Assembly (NCBI GenBank): GCA_030847615.1
Contig: JAUMIR010000003.1
Coordinates: forward strand, 67,838,001 to 67,902,000
Direction: 5' to 3'
From: Gambelia wislizenii
Taxonomy: Eukaryota; Chordata; Lepidosauria; Squamata; Crotaphytidae
DNA length: 64,000 nt
Under the pieces are notes generated by a model. The model searched no databases. It was not told the origin of the DNA and was given only the letters and a program-made list of their open reading frames with translations. This document shows, piece after piece, positions 22,902 through 33,920 of the stretch. The position numbers and the translations under genes were made by a program. Each line of letters opens with the position of its first letter. The first letter of the stretch is position 1.

Positions 22902-25900
22902 CTGTAAAAACAAAATTACTGATATTAAAAAAACAGGACTTATTACTGATAGTTTCCTGGCGATTTCATGCTAACCTTTTGCTAGTATGACTGTTTTGGT
23001 TTCTGCAGCAAAGATAACAATGAGTCTTGTACACTTTAAATACAGCTGTTGCCCTTGGTATGTGCAGGGGGATGGAAGAGATCCGGTGGTGCTTGACCTT
23101 TTTATATATAAAGTCCCTTTTACATAACTGACTTGAGCATGCATGTTTATCCATGAATGAACCTAGAACCAATCCCCTGGGAATAGAGGGCTGACTATAA
23201 GTCAATTAACTTCAATAGTCCTCAGTGCAGCAAGCAAAGCAGGTACAGTTGTCCCTCCACATTCGCGGGGGTTAGGTTCTTGAGACCCCCGCGAATGTGG
23301 AAAAACCGCGAATAACAGATGCTGCTCCCACAGCCCCCCCCCCCCCCGAGGGAGGGAGGCAGCGGGAGGGTGTCTGGCCAGCCTGGCTGGCCTCTCCGCG
23401 GCCTTTCTGAGGGGACTCCAGGCCTTAGAAGCTCCAGAGACCACTGAGAAAGGCCGGGGAAGGCAGCGTGTGGGTGGGGAGGAGGCTGCGCTGCCTCTCT
23501 CTGGCCTTCCGAAGCGGGGTCCGGGGCTCTGGAGCCCCGGCGCCCACTTCAGAAGGCCGGGGACAGCAGCAGGTGGGTGGGCGGGCGGGGAGGAGGCTGC
23601 GCTGCCCCTCCCCGGCCTGGAGCCCCGGACCCCGCTGGGAAAGCCCGGGGAAGGCAGCGTGTGGGCAGGGAGGAGGCTGCGCTGCCTATCCCCGGCCTTT
23701 CTCACCGGGCTCCGGGGCTCCAAAGCCCAGGACCCAGCTGAGAAAGGCCGGGGAAGGCAGCGTGTGGGTGGGGAGGAGGCTGCGCTGCCTCTCCCCGGCC
23801 TTTCTCAGCGGGGTCCGGGGCTTTGGAGCCCTGGAGCCTGCTGAGAAAGGCCGGGGAAGGCAGCGTGTGGATGGGGAGGAGGCTGCGCTGCCTCTCCCCA
23901 GCCTCCGGGGCTCCAAAGCCCGGCACCCCACTAAGAAAGGCCAGGGAAGGCAGGGTGTGGGTGGGGAGGATGCTGCGCTGCCTCTCCCCGGCCTTCCGAA
24001 GCGGGCGCCGGGGCTTTGGAGCCCGGCGCCCGCTTCGAAAGGCCGGGGACAGCAGCAGGCGAGCGGGCTGGCGGGGAGGAGGCTGCGCTGCCTCTTTCCA
24101 GCCTTTCTCACCCCCCCCGCCCTTCCCAGAGTGGCCGCGGGGGCTTCTGAAGCCCCCGCAGTCACTCTCCTCCACGCCCCCGCCCTTTCCAGAGTGGCCA
24201 CGGGGGCTTCTGAAGCCCCCGCCGTCACTCTCCTCCACCCCCCGCCCTTCCAAGAGTGGCCGCGGGGGCTTCAGAAGCCCCCGCCGTCACTCTCCTCCAC
24301 CCCCCCGCCCTTCCCAAAGTGGCCTAGGGGGTCCCTCGCTGCCTTGGGAATGGACTGGGGTGGAATGAGGGAGGCTTTCCACCCCCCCTTTCCCAAGGCA
24401 GCAAAAGGATTCCTGAGTGGAGAGGGTGGGGCAGGCGGCTTTCCGCGAATAATCAAAACCGCGAATGTGGAGGGGCAACTGTACTTCCGTTTTTCATTGT
24501 GATTCCTATCTTCTCTTGTATGCTTAAGAAACACAGTGGTCATGCATTTCCAGTGTGTATGTCCAGCAACAGTATATCTGAAGTGCCATCTTGGAAAGCA
24601 TAGTAAGCAGGCCATTAATGAAAACACCTCCACATAAACTACAAAGAGAACCAAGAAAGGTATGGGTGGGGTGACTTCTCTCCCTTCCCATCTGATTTTA
24701 AAGTAGCAGCTAGTATTTTTGCAGAATCGCAGCCAGTAGGAAGATTTCAATTGTTGTACTTCCTGGTACTGCAATTCTGACAGAAGAAACTACTTCTCTT
24801 TTTTTCACCTAGGCTCTCCAGAGAAGTACTGTTAACAGTTCCTGAAGACACCGCAACACACAGAAGAGAATTTTACTACTCCTTTCCTAAAAAACATGTG
24901 GAAGGAGTGGAGTCTCTTCCTTCTTATTGGATTTTGCTGAAATATTGCAAGGTATTGCTTCCATCTTCTGCAAAAACTCAGCACATAGGCAAAGAATCTT
25001 CCTTTTCCATATCTTCTGTATGAGCCATACAACTTTGGAAAAGGAAGGATCAGAGGTAACCACAGGTAAGTTTTTAATAGGCCAAGCCAAGATCTGTAGA
25101 CTCCTGACTATAAACACAAAAGCCCAAGATCCAACAGGACACTAGCAGAGCCAAAAGCACTGCAGTTGATTTGATTATTGCAGAAGCAACAATGCAAAAA
25201 ACAGCATACACATGTGATCTGTTTTGTGCAACAGGACTAAGCTACATGTATATAGGCTGCTTGCACAATCATCAAAAGTCCTTACCTATTAGAGAAAGAA
25301 AAACAGACAAGGACAGAGTATTTTCAAGCAACCTCATGATCAAAAGTATGCATGCCTGAGACACATATCAGGGACCAATGAATATCTTTCTTCTGTCTTG
25401 GATTCAATTTCAAAACTCCATTTAGCTTCATTTTTTTTCTAGCCAAATACTTATTCCTATTTCACTTTACTCAAGAGTAATTCCTACTGGATTTAACAGG
25501 ACTTATTCCTACATAATATAGGGCTGCTGCCCCAACAACTGACTCCTTACTATTCCTAGGATCTCACATACACACACACACTTGATTGGTGAAAAATGTT
25601 TTACATTCTCATTTGTCTTTGCAGTACATTCATACTGAAACATGTTGCAGTTACTGCCAATATGATGTAGGGGAGAATTTCCCTAAGAAATGATAATTAT
25701 GGTCTATGTATCAAGGAAATATCATAAATTACTACTAGTACTTAGTAACACATCTTTGAAGATGGCTCCTATCTATTAATTCTTATCATCACTGATAGAT
25801 AAGAATGTTAAGCTTCCCATTATCTCTAAAGCACAGCTAAAATTAACCTTATTTACACTTACAGAAAGTTTATACCACATATAATATAGAAGTCGACCTC

Positions 25901-28900
25901 ACGTATAAGTCAAGGACAGGTCTGAGGCCCAAAATTATGGATTCTGCTATGATCCATTGATAATTCAAGGGTAAAACTTAGGGAGCATGTAACAATTTTT
26001 TTCCTCTCTCTTAAAATATGCATAGGGGAAGCATATTTAGGAAGAGCTAAAGAGAAGGAGAGGATCTGTCTGAGGGGTTACAATGGGGGGGATGCTATCG
26101 CTGATCGTAAAATACAGAAAGGAAAAGGAATATGAATGAGGAAAAAGAACAAGAATGCGGCCTGGAAAAAAAAGGGGGGTGGAGAGCAAGCAAATCAACC
26201 TGCCTCTGTTAGGGATCCAGCACAAAGCCAGTGACAAGAGGCAGAAGGGAAATCCCCTCTTGGCACTGCAGGGGTGTAAAAAAATGATATACATGAGTAT
26301 ATATGATATACTGATCAATAATTGATCAGAACGGAGATTATAGTCAAGAAATCAGAAAAAGACTACAACTGGGAAGGGCAGCTATGAAAGAACTAAAAAA
26401 AATCCTAAACTGCAAAGATATAAAACTGAACACTAAAGTTGCCCAAGCCATTGTAATTCCCATCATCATGTATGGAAGTGAAAGCTGGACAATGAAGAAA
26501 GCTAACAGAAAATCAACTCATTTGAGATGTGGTGCTGGAGAGAAGACAATAATGCTAGAAAAGGTGGAGGGTAGCAGAAAGAGAGGAGGCCATGGCCACA
26601 GCCTGAGGCTTCAGGACCTGAGCAGAGGACAGTTGAGGAGAAGGGGTCTTGGACGTATCTCATGAGTCGAAGTAGACTTGAAGGCAGTTAACAATAAATA
26701 TACAGTAATCAATGAAACAAAACCTGGCATAATTGCTAATTCTTCAGAAAAGGTATATGTCTGCAGCTAAAGGGGCTAAGAGCTTTCCTCTTAAGCAATT
26801 CATGCTTCTGGATTCTGTTTTTCTCTTCCTACTTTGATGGAAAGGCATTATTACTAATGATTGAACCACACAATAGCAAACCTACACCTATGGAGCAAAA
26901 GAACTTCTGTTCTCTGCATTTGCAAAACTCCTAAGATACAGACAGTAACTATAAGCTCATCTTCACCTATATAATATCAAAAAACACTCTTCTCTTACCT
27001 GTGCAGGTGTGTCTGTTTCATTAATTGGCTGACCATCAAATCTGAATCTAATCTGTCTCATTGACAAACCCTGAAAGATGACAGTTAATATATCAGAGAA
27101 GTCTTATTTTCCATCAAAATAGATATTGTATAGATATGTCAATATTCCAAAGATTTAAAAATAAAAAATTATTGACAAAATATGTATTTCATAAGTCTGG
27201 TTCAACTCAGGGATGTTAGCTTCATATACTATTTCTATACACTTGTCTAATTTACCCGTCTAAACAGAGCTATTAGGAATACAAATAGCTGGGGCAGTAT
27301 ATCTTTTATTTGCTAGTGTAGGTGTCTCTGTATAGATTCCCATGAATACAAACACATACAGTAATCAGCAGACCAACAAAAAGCAGACTAAATTCCATAA
27401 CCTCCTCATTTTCCTTTGTGGCCTCCAAGCATAAGCTCAACAAATCCCAGGAGCACTCCAGACTTAGCCACATCACACTGCCTATTAAAGAATGCTCTCC
27501 CACTTTTTCTTAAAGCTGAAGAACAAAACTGAAACAAACTGTAGCACAGCACTGGTGCAGAGAGCTTCCATAACACAGGATTTGGTTGACTTCTAGTGTC
27601 AATGCTGGCACAGACATGACACGCAGAAGAGTTAATTAACAGCATTAAAAGAAAGGAAGATGCCAATAAAAGCAACAGCAAAGTTTAAAGTTTTGGAAGC
27701 AAAAATACAATTGTCCCTTCATATTCACTGGGGTTTGGTTCCAGGACCCCCATGGATACCAAAATCCATGAATACTCAAGTCCCATTATATGCAATGGCA
27801 TAGCAAAATGGTGTCCCTTATATAAGATGGCAAAACCAAGGTTTGCTTTTTGGATTATTATTTTTTTAAGAATATTTTCAAGCCGTGAATACTTAAATCC
27901 ATGGATACAGGGGGACAACTGTGTATCTGAGATTATCCAGGCATACCTCAGTTAACAAAGCTTTTGACAAAGAAGCTCCTTTTTACAGTCTTTTTTATGG
28001 GAGCCCAGCCCCTTCTTATCTTCTGTCTATCTGGAAGGGTTTTTTGCAGCATTGGCATTGGGAGGATAGTGAAGGAGAGCAGGAGAAAGGCAGACTTTCA
28101 GTGCTGGGTTGCAGGAGCATGTCTGCAGTAAACAATGCAATAAAGCTTGACCTGGGAAAGAATGGGATTCCACACTAGGTGATCCTACTGTAGCTTTGTG
28201 TGCTTACCTACAATAGGCCAGGAAAACAGCTGCCTTCAGAATCACTTACTGAGCATGTGTGAAGAGCAAAACAGAAAGGGGGAAAACAGACTAGCCTGCC
28301 TCATCAGCTATCCTGGCATGCTGGAAAAGCATAGATTGCTAAGTTTCACCACCAAAATGGAAATCATAAGGAAAGTGAAGGACACATTTTGGAAGAAGCT
28401 TTCAAGTGGTCTCTGAAAGATTCAAAATGTATTTGTTTAGTTAAGCAAGGCTTACCTGACCTGGTTGTTTCATTTCAAATGTGCGTAAGTTTTAAATAAG
28501 AAGTTTGCTGGAACATGTTGAACTGCTCTTTTTTTGTGGTGTCGAAACCTATCCCTGTTCTTTCTACATACAGTGCCAAAGTTTCTGTAAAAGAAAGCCC
28601 AGGAACACATCCACTTTCTAAACTGAGGTATACCTGTATAGGATATCTGCATGCTCCTTTATACAGGTTGAGTCTCCCTTATCAGGAATTCCAAAATCCA
28701 AAATATTCCAAAATCCAAAAAGCCCACATGGGTAGCTGAGATAGTGACACCTTTACTTTCTGATGGTTCAATGTACACAAATGTTTCATGCAAAAAAATA
28801 TTAAAAATTGTGTATAAAATTACCTTCAGGCTGTGTGTATAAAAACATAAATGGATTCTGTGTTTAGACTTGGGGTCCCTTCTCCAAAATATCTCATTAT

Positions 28901-31900
28901 GTATATGCAAGTATTCCAAAATCTGAAATATTCCAAAATCCCTCTGGTCCCAAACATTTCGGATAATGGACTCAACCTGTACCAGCGTAATGGATGTATA
29001 TGCCAATAATGCATCAACACTTTCAAGTCTTGGGAAAACACTTGTACAACCAGAATCTCTTTGACAAATAAATCATTAACACTTGAGGTATTTTAATGCA
29101 TTCAGCACTGGAAATACCACAATATAAAAGTATATACACTTCACTTTTTTACCTGTCTCTCACAATAAGCCTTCATTAGTTTACTTAGTGGTGTGTGCCG
29201 TTTTATTTTAAATTGGACCACTGATCCATCTTGGCCAGCTACTTTTAAATTGATATGATCATTCTCTGTTTTTACTCCTTCCTGCCAAACAAAATAGAAA
29301 AGTAGATATCAATATTTGTGAAGTAAAAGTCAAAGGTCCAATATTTGTGAGAATATTCAGAGAACCAATAATAACTCACACAACCTGGAGTTAAAAGATG
29401 TTGACAGCTTAAAGCAAACTATTACCAAGACATAGCTTAATTATGATCTGAGACATTCAGAATAGGTATGGTAAACAGTATATGAATTGATGAAATAATT
29501 ACAAATAGATCACAACCATTGTAAATTCCTAAACAGTCGCAGTTATCCAGAGCACAAAAAGCATCATTCACGCCATACACCTATATGGTTCTATCCAATG
29601 TTTGGCTACTTGAAAAAATGCAAAAGATAGCATTCCCCTAACTAGAGCAGTTATCAAAGTGCAATTCCGGAGTGCAATTTAGAGTTAATCAACATTTTCC
29701 AAAATGTGCCACCTGGGATCTTTTCAACAGCTCTAGCATCTTATAGCAGAGAACTGCCTCCAGTAACAGACATGTGCTCTCAAATATATTTCTAGAAAAA
29801 CTCCTTGAAGTCTAGATACAATGGATACTTAATACTGTCTAGACGTAAATCTGCCCTCATTACACATGTGCCCTCTACACAATTCAGGAAGCAGCAGCTG
29901 ACCAGGTTAAAAGATGCCACTTCATGTTAGAACACTGCGGGTCCACTAAAAAAAACTTTTTATGGGAGGGAATTTTTAAAATCTACATAGCATCTAGGAC
30001 AAAGTTATGTGATCAACTCTCTGCCTTACTTAATCCACCTTTTTCCAGCATTCAAATATATATGAACCTCAACTTTATGTACTTTGTTCAATACGTGTCC
30101 ACTAACTCCTGTATATTAATTTGTAGGTTTTATGGCCTACAGAGACAACACAAAGCACACTTCCATCCATCTTGCTGTTGCTGCTTGCCTTCAAGTCCAA
30201 CTTATGGTGGACCTAAGGTGAACCTATCAACCTATGACTGGGTTTTTGCTTGTTAAGATTTGTTCGCCATCCTCCGAAGCTGAGAGAGTATGACCCACCC
30301 AAAGTCACCCCGTGAGTTTCCATGCGTGAACCAAAACTCGAACCCTGGTCTATGGGTGTCCCAATTCAACACTCAGCCCACTCACACTACACCATGTTGT
30401 CCCACACATCCATCCATCTTACTGTTTTAATAATCATGCGAGATTTTCCACAGAAAAGAAAATCCTACTATGGGATTACAAAGCATACTGACATAAATCC
30501 AATTACTGTACTATGTTTTGTTTGTTTGTTTTAATATAAAGCACCATGTATATAGATGGTGCTATATAAATAAGCAATAGTAATAATTCCCAATAAGCGT
30601 TGATCCACTGCATCAACAGCTTGGTGGTTAAATTAACACTTAGCATAAATCTCAATGAATCAATGTAAGTAGGTTGAATTCGCTCCAGTGTTGGGAGTAG
30701 ATTTCACTAAAAAGAACATGTGCCTAAACACTCACAGAGCAGTTTTCCAAATCTCTGTTCCCAAGGGCTGCCACCAGCTCTTAGGTATGTTGACTCAGAA
30801 ACTCCATTGAGTTTCTGCAGGGTTGAATTCCCCCCCCCCCAAAAAAAAGCCATGCACAGGGCTAATAACGTAGGGAGTAACGATCTCGCTGTGGCAGCAC
30901 GTGGGCGGCGGGAATCTACATCCCAACGAAACCAGTGGCAAAGGAATACATACATCCAGACGCAGCTGCTCCCCTTGCTTCCAACGGAAACTCATCGGGA
31001 AGGGAGAAGAAAAAGGGAAATAGGGGGAGGGGTCGGACCTTGGCTTCAGCAAGCAAAACCGAAGCCTCGTGGTGGTCGTGCGCCATCTCCCTCTCTTGAC
31101 AATAAAGGCTCCGGAGGAAGGGGGCGGGAAACGGGAGCTTCCTCTCTCGTTAATTAACTCGTTGTACTCAGCCACCGCTTAACGCAGAACAGGCAAAAAA
31201 CCTCCAGAGCAGTGTTTCTCAACCAGGGTTCCCCAAGAGGTTGCAAGAGATGGTGATTGGGGGGGGGGGAAGCAACAGCAGTATATAGAATAATAATGTT
31301 TATGCAGGGGTTCCCTGGGACCTGAAAATTATTGCAAGGGTCCCTCCAGGATAAAAAAGGTTGAGAAAGGCTGCTCTAGAGCTACAACAAACAAAACCTT
31401 TAGAGCTACAACAAACGGGCAATTGGAGGAGCTCAAACACTGGGAGAAAACCCCACAAGAGGTTGCGAGGGGTTCCTCCAGATATTGAGATTGGGGGGCA
31501 AAATTAAAACTTTTTTTCAGCTATAAATATAATCATTTTTAGGCAGGGGTTCCCTGAGACCTGAACATGGTTTCAAGGCTCCCACCAGGGTAAAAAAGGT
31601 TGGGAAAGGCTGCTCTCTCTACAGGATTTAGGATACAAATTAAAATGAGTCAGTTTAAATGATTTCACCAAAGAAATATTTACAAGTTGTCCCCCCTTCA
31701 TATTCGCTGGGGTTTGGTTCCAGGACCCTCCCCCCGCGTGGATACCACAATCCGTGAATACTGAAGTCCCATTATATGCAATGGTATAGCAAAATGGTGT
31801 CCCTTACATAAAATGGCAAAATCAAGGTTTGCTTTTTGGATTATCCTTTTTTAAAGAATATCTTCAAGCGGTGAGAATACTTAAATCCGTGGATACCAAA

Positions 31901-32715
31901 TCCGTGGATATGGAGGGGCAACTTATATTTATTTTTTGGAATAAAGACACTAAATGGATTTGCAGAATAGAGACTTATAATATCAGGCGGGAGGGGTTTC
32001 CAGGCTAGAGCCCTGCCAGCCCCCCTCCCCTTGTGGGCCCACGGAGAAGCCACACTCCGGAGCCAGAAAGCAGCCATAAAATTACCAGTTTATGGCTATT
32101 TTTGTTGAGGTCCATAGTTAATGGCGACTGTCCTGCTCTACCCACAAAATTCTAGCAGGCACTAAGTTATTTGCCCATTGCCTTAAATTAAGCAGTGAGT
32201 TGTGTGTCCCTTTGGACTGGGAGCACCAAGTAATATGGCAATCTCCACATCATCAAAGAATTAGATTAAATTCAGTTGGTTTACTAAGTTAAAACAAAAT
32301 CAGTTGGAGCCATTCTCATTATGGTGCATTTGAAATGGGCCCATTTTTCTACCTACATTTTTGAAATGTACAGAGTTGGGAGGAAGCGGCGCCGGGACGC
32401 GGCCTAAGGAGAAGGGAGCCCGGCCAGAGGAGGAACAAGCCGTCCTCCTCCTCCTCTTTCCGGGTGAGGCGGGTCCGGGTCTCAATTACAACCGGGGAGG
32501 AGAGGAGGAGGAGGGCTTTCTCCTTCCTCCACCGAGAGCCCACTCCCCGCTCCTGAGGAGACGAGGACGGACCAACCGCCGCTCTCTCGGTGGGTGAGTG
32601 AGCCACGCCGGGCTTTGGGCCCGAGGAGCGGCCGGCAGGGATGGAGCCATGAGGGAGCCGCTCCTCTTCCTCCTCCTCCTCCTCCGCGGCTTACCTTGGG
32701 CTTCTCCTCAGACAT
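22839..32715 (-). CDS. SUMO3: SUMO3, small ubiquitin-like modifier 3 (complete coding sequence)
   Basis: Four exons (21+129+72+63 nt) give 94 codons plus stop. The N terminus MSEEKPK is that of SUMO3 rather than SUMO2 (MADEKPK). The body holds the chain-forming site VKTE (Lys11), the [20 protein letters not shown] strand-helix that binds SIMs, and the C-terminal QQQTGG (Gly91-Gly92) that is exposed by SENP cleavage and attached to lysines by UBC9. The product ends TGGMC, so only two residues are removed on maturation; human SUMO3 has an eleven-residue tail after GG. All splice sites are GT-AG and every exon join is in frame. UBE2G2 lies downstream and PTTG1IP upstream, both on the same strand. 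It is not a retrocopy, since introns are present. Confidence 0.96.
23043..23196. mobile_element. Tigger-like MITE
   Basis: Left end cagctgttgcccttggta and right end gggaatagagggctgacta are imperfect inverted repeats, with TA flanks. It lies in the SUMO3 intron between exons 3 and 4, just upstream of the larger element at 23246. Confidence 0.65.
23246..24481. mobile_element. Tigger-like TIR element carrying two GC-rich tandem arrays
   Basis: TIRs cagttgtccctccacattcg (left) and cgaatgtggaggggcaactg (right) are flanked by TA (23244-23245, 24482-24483). Inside is a GC-rich array whose landmark aggaggctgc or a near match recurs at 23480, 23591, 23671, 23774, 23877, 23967 and 24077 (period 80-111 bp). 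Each unit is partly self-complementary (ccccggcc ... ggccgggg). A second array follows with period about 62 bp (units near 24121, 24182, 24244, 24307) built around cgggggcttctgaagccccc, a palindrome. The long open frames here are products of GC bias. The element lies in SUMO3 intron 3 and has no transposase. Confidence 0.85.
24484..25884. other. SUMO3 intron, nothing recognised
   Basis: No exon or repeat family is recognised apart from a short (CA)n tract near 25568-25582. Confidence 0.55.
25885..26312. mobile_element. Probable DNA-transposon remnant
   Basis: Left text gtcgacctcacgtataagtc and right text tatacatgagtatatatg are weak inverted partners of a type I associate with non-autonomous DNA transposons. 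The interior is G-rich and non-coding. The boundaries are uncertain. Confidence 0.4.
26320..26700 (+). mobile_element. RTE/BovB LINE 3' end
   Basis: A plus-strand frame contains [19 protein letters not shown] and [18 protein letters not shown], the BovB ORF2 C terminus, ending with gacttgaaggcagttaacaa (26675-26694). An internal deletion removes part between the two domains. The terminal gacttgaaggca is shared with the SINEs in this window. Confidence 0.92.
26999..27070 (-). CDS. SUMO3: SUMO3 coding exon 3
   Basis: A 72-nt exon encodes residues 51-74 ([20 protein letters not shown] then TPAQ). The acceptor is CTTTCAG and the donor GTAAGA. It forms the central ubiquitin-fold strands. Confidence 0.97.
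27708..27921. mobile_element. Tigger-like MITE
   Basis: TIRs caattgtcccttcatattca and the inverted end tacagggggacaactg, with TA at the left and TG at the right. The interior includes atggcatagcaaaatggtgt, shared with the copies at 8638, 31683 and 40423. It lies in the SUMO3 intron between exons 2 and 3. Confidence 0.85.
27938..28636. mobile_element. Tigger-type non-autonomous element, about 700 bp
   Basis: The left end caggcatacctcagttaaca and the right end aactgaggtatacctg are inverted repeats. The CAGGCATACCTC terminus resembles that of Tigger1-type pogo elements. The interior is non-coding. The right flank is TA; the left flank is TC, possibly mutated. Confidence 0.75.
28664..28979. mobile_element. 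Tigger/MER44-like MITE
   Basis: TIRs caggttgagtctcccttatc and gataatggactcaacctg, flanked by TA on both sides. Internal ccaaaatccaaaatattcc repeats are typical of this Tigger subgroup. It ends about 170 bp from SUMO3 exon 2. Confidence 0.87.
29153..29281 (-). CDS. SUMO3: SUMO3 coding exon 2
   Basis: A 129-nt exon encodes residues 8-50 ([19 protein letters not shown] ... KAYCERQ). It contains the Lys11 chain site and the SIM-binding beta2-alpha1 groove. The acceptor is TTTGGCAG and the donor GTAAAA. It is fully conserved in protein sequence with SUMO2/3. Confidence 0.97.
30172..30404 (-). mobile_element. tRNA-derived SINE (Sauria/MIR-like)
   Basis: On the plus strand: gcttgccttcaagtccaact (tail side), gttaagatttgttcgccatc, and aactcgaaccctggtct, the inverted B box. 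It lies in SUMO3 intron 1. The copy is moderately diverged. Confidence 0.83.
30830..31190. promoter_or_regulatory. CpG-rich block inside SUMO3 intron 1
   Basis: About 350 bp of CpG-rich, repeat-free sequence lies 1.5 kb downstream of SUMO3 exon 1. It contains gggcggg (near 31120), gcacgtgggcgg (near 30898) and, on the minus strand, gagatggcgcacg with an ATG in good context. It could be an alternative SUMO3 promoter or an enhancer. No conserved exon is recognisable, so the call is tentative. Confidence 0.35.
31202..31381. mobile_element. hAT-type MITE
   Basis: The element is 31210-31373, from cagtgtttctcaaccagggt to aaaaggttgagaaaggctg. The 8-bp flanks ctccagag and ctctagag match at 7 of 8. 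A second, left-truncated copy follows at 31445-31615. Confidence 0.87.
31445..31615. mobile_element. hAT-type MITE, left end lost
   Basis: It shares aggcaggggttccctgagac and ggttgggaaaggctgctct with the element 70 bp to the left. The left TIR is missing. A small direct repeat, tagagctacaacaaac, occurs twice at 31378-31415 between the two. Confidence 0.75.
31683..31923. mobile_element. Tigger-like MITE
   Basis: TIRs caagttgtccccccttcata and tatggaggggcaactt, with TA flanks. The interior is the same as in the copies at 8638 and 27708. It is inserted about 770 bp from SUMO3 exon 1, in intron 1. Confidence 0.85.
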
Positions 32716-33080
32716 GACGACGCGTCAAAGCGGGGGGGAGCTCTTGAGAGGGGGGGGAGCGAGTCCGCACGCGCTCGGAGCCCGTCTCTTCTGCCTGGCC
32801 TCGCCTTCTTTCTCCCGCCTGCAGCAACTGCCAGCGAGCACGCGCTTCGCGCCCCCCACAGTCTCCGGCTCCTGGTTGGCGCCCCGCGGGGTCACGTGAG
32901 CCCGGCGCGCGCTCCCGAGCGATGCTTTTTTTTTTCCTCCTCGGGAGCGCGCTTGGCTAGGGTGGAACAGCCGCGCTTGATGGCGCCGTTCAAGGTGCGT
33001 CATCATCGCCGGCTTTAAATGCGGGAGCGCCGCGGCTTGGAGGGAGGGAGGCGGGGGCGGAGCCAGCACTTAGCGCGGGA
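32380..33080 (-). promoter_or_regulatory. SUMO3 CpG-island promoter
   Basis: A strongly CpG-rich segment spans coding exon 1. Upstream of the ATG on the minus strand it contains CACGTG (32893-32898), gatggcgcc (near 32979) and gggggcggagcc (33053-33064), i.e. E-box, YY1-like and Sp1-type sites. No TATA box is apparent. The transcription start is probably between 32720 and 33000. Confidence 0.7.
32695..32715 (-). CDS. SUMO3: SUMO3 coding exon 1
   Basis: A 21-nt coding part encodes MSEEKPK, followed by the donor GTAAGC. The start lies inside a CpG-rich promoter. Read-through beyond the donor gives a serine/glycine-rich shadow frame. Confidence 0.95.
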
Positions 33081-33313
33081 GGAGGAAGGGGTGGAGTCTA
33101 TTCCTATACTCTTGGAAAAGCACCCCTTCTTCAGGTATGGTTGTGGTGCTCTTCTTAAGCCATAGGATTCAATGGAACAGGCTCTTGGTTCTAGAAAACC
33201 AGTCACAAAAATACACAAAAGTTCACTGCCAGGCTTTTGTGTAGAGAGAGCAGAGAAACACAGCTGAGTCTACCTCCACACCTTTCTTCTTCACTGAATC
33301 TCTTGCAATTTAG

Positions 33314-33920
33314 GGGGCATCCACACAGTTTAGGGGGGCATGGCTCCTTCCTATGGAACCTCGGGATTTGTAGTTTGGTGAGGGACTAGCACTCTTTGTC
33401 TAAAGCAGTGGTTCTCAACCTATGGGTCCCCAGATGTTGTTGGATTACAGTTCCCAGGAGCTCTCTGATGTCTCACCTTGACAGCCAGGTGGTCCTCCCA
33501 GTCATTAGTGAGGCTGTGCAGATGCTGCTGGACTACAGTTCCCAGGAGCCCTCTGAGGTCTCACCTTGACAGGCAGGTGGTCCTCCCAGTCATTAGTGAG
33601 GCTGTGCAGATGTTGCTGGACTACAGTTCTCAGCAGCCCTCAGGTCTCACCTTGACAGCCAGGTGGTCCTCCCAGTCATTAGTGAGGCTGCAGGATTGAA
33701 CTCACAGCCTCACTAATGACTGGGAGGACACCTGGCTGTCAAGGTGAGACCTCAGAGGGCTCCTGGGAACTGTGGTCCAACAACATCTAGGGACCCACAG
33801 GTTGAGAACCACTGGGCTAAAGGCTTTGTAAAACTACAAATCCCAGGATTCCATAGGAAGGAGCCATGCAAATAATCAAGCTTAAAACTGGATTATTTGT
33901 GTCATGTAGATTCCCCCTCA
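33314..33920. mobile_element. Palindromic MITE split by a hAT insertion
   Basis: Left arm ccttcctatggaacctcggg with gatttgtagtttggtgaggg (33349-33385) pairs with aaactacaaatcccaggatt (33830-33849) and ccataggaaggagccatg. The two halves are separated by the hAT element at 33406-33814. Intact relatives are at 17012 and 57110. Confidence 0.85.
33398..33822. mobile_element. hAT-type element with internal tandem and inverted array
   Basis: The element is 33406-33814, from cagtggttctcaacctatgg to aggttgagaaccactg. The 8-bp flanks gtctaaag and ggctaaag match at 7 of 8. Inside, a unit containing gtctcaccttgacag and gtggtcctcccagtcattag is repeated three times (near 33470, 33557, 33643; period about 87 bp) and then occurs once more inverted (33700-33760). 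Confidence 0.88.

Noticed and set aside
23468..24502. 344-residue open frame and overlapping long frames on both strands
   Set aside because: They lie inside the GC-rich tandem array, are repetitive Gly/Arg/Pro/Leu text in all frames, and have no start or splice context. GC bias explains the lack of stops.
32300..33069. Several frames of 60-114 residues around SUMO3 exon 1
   Set aside because: They are CpG-island shadows. Only MSEEKPK followed by a GTAAGC donor is supported.
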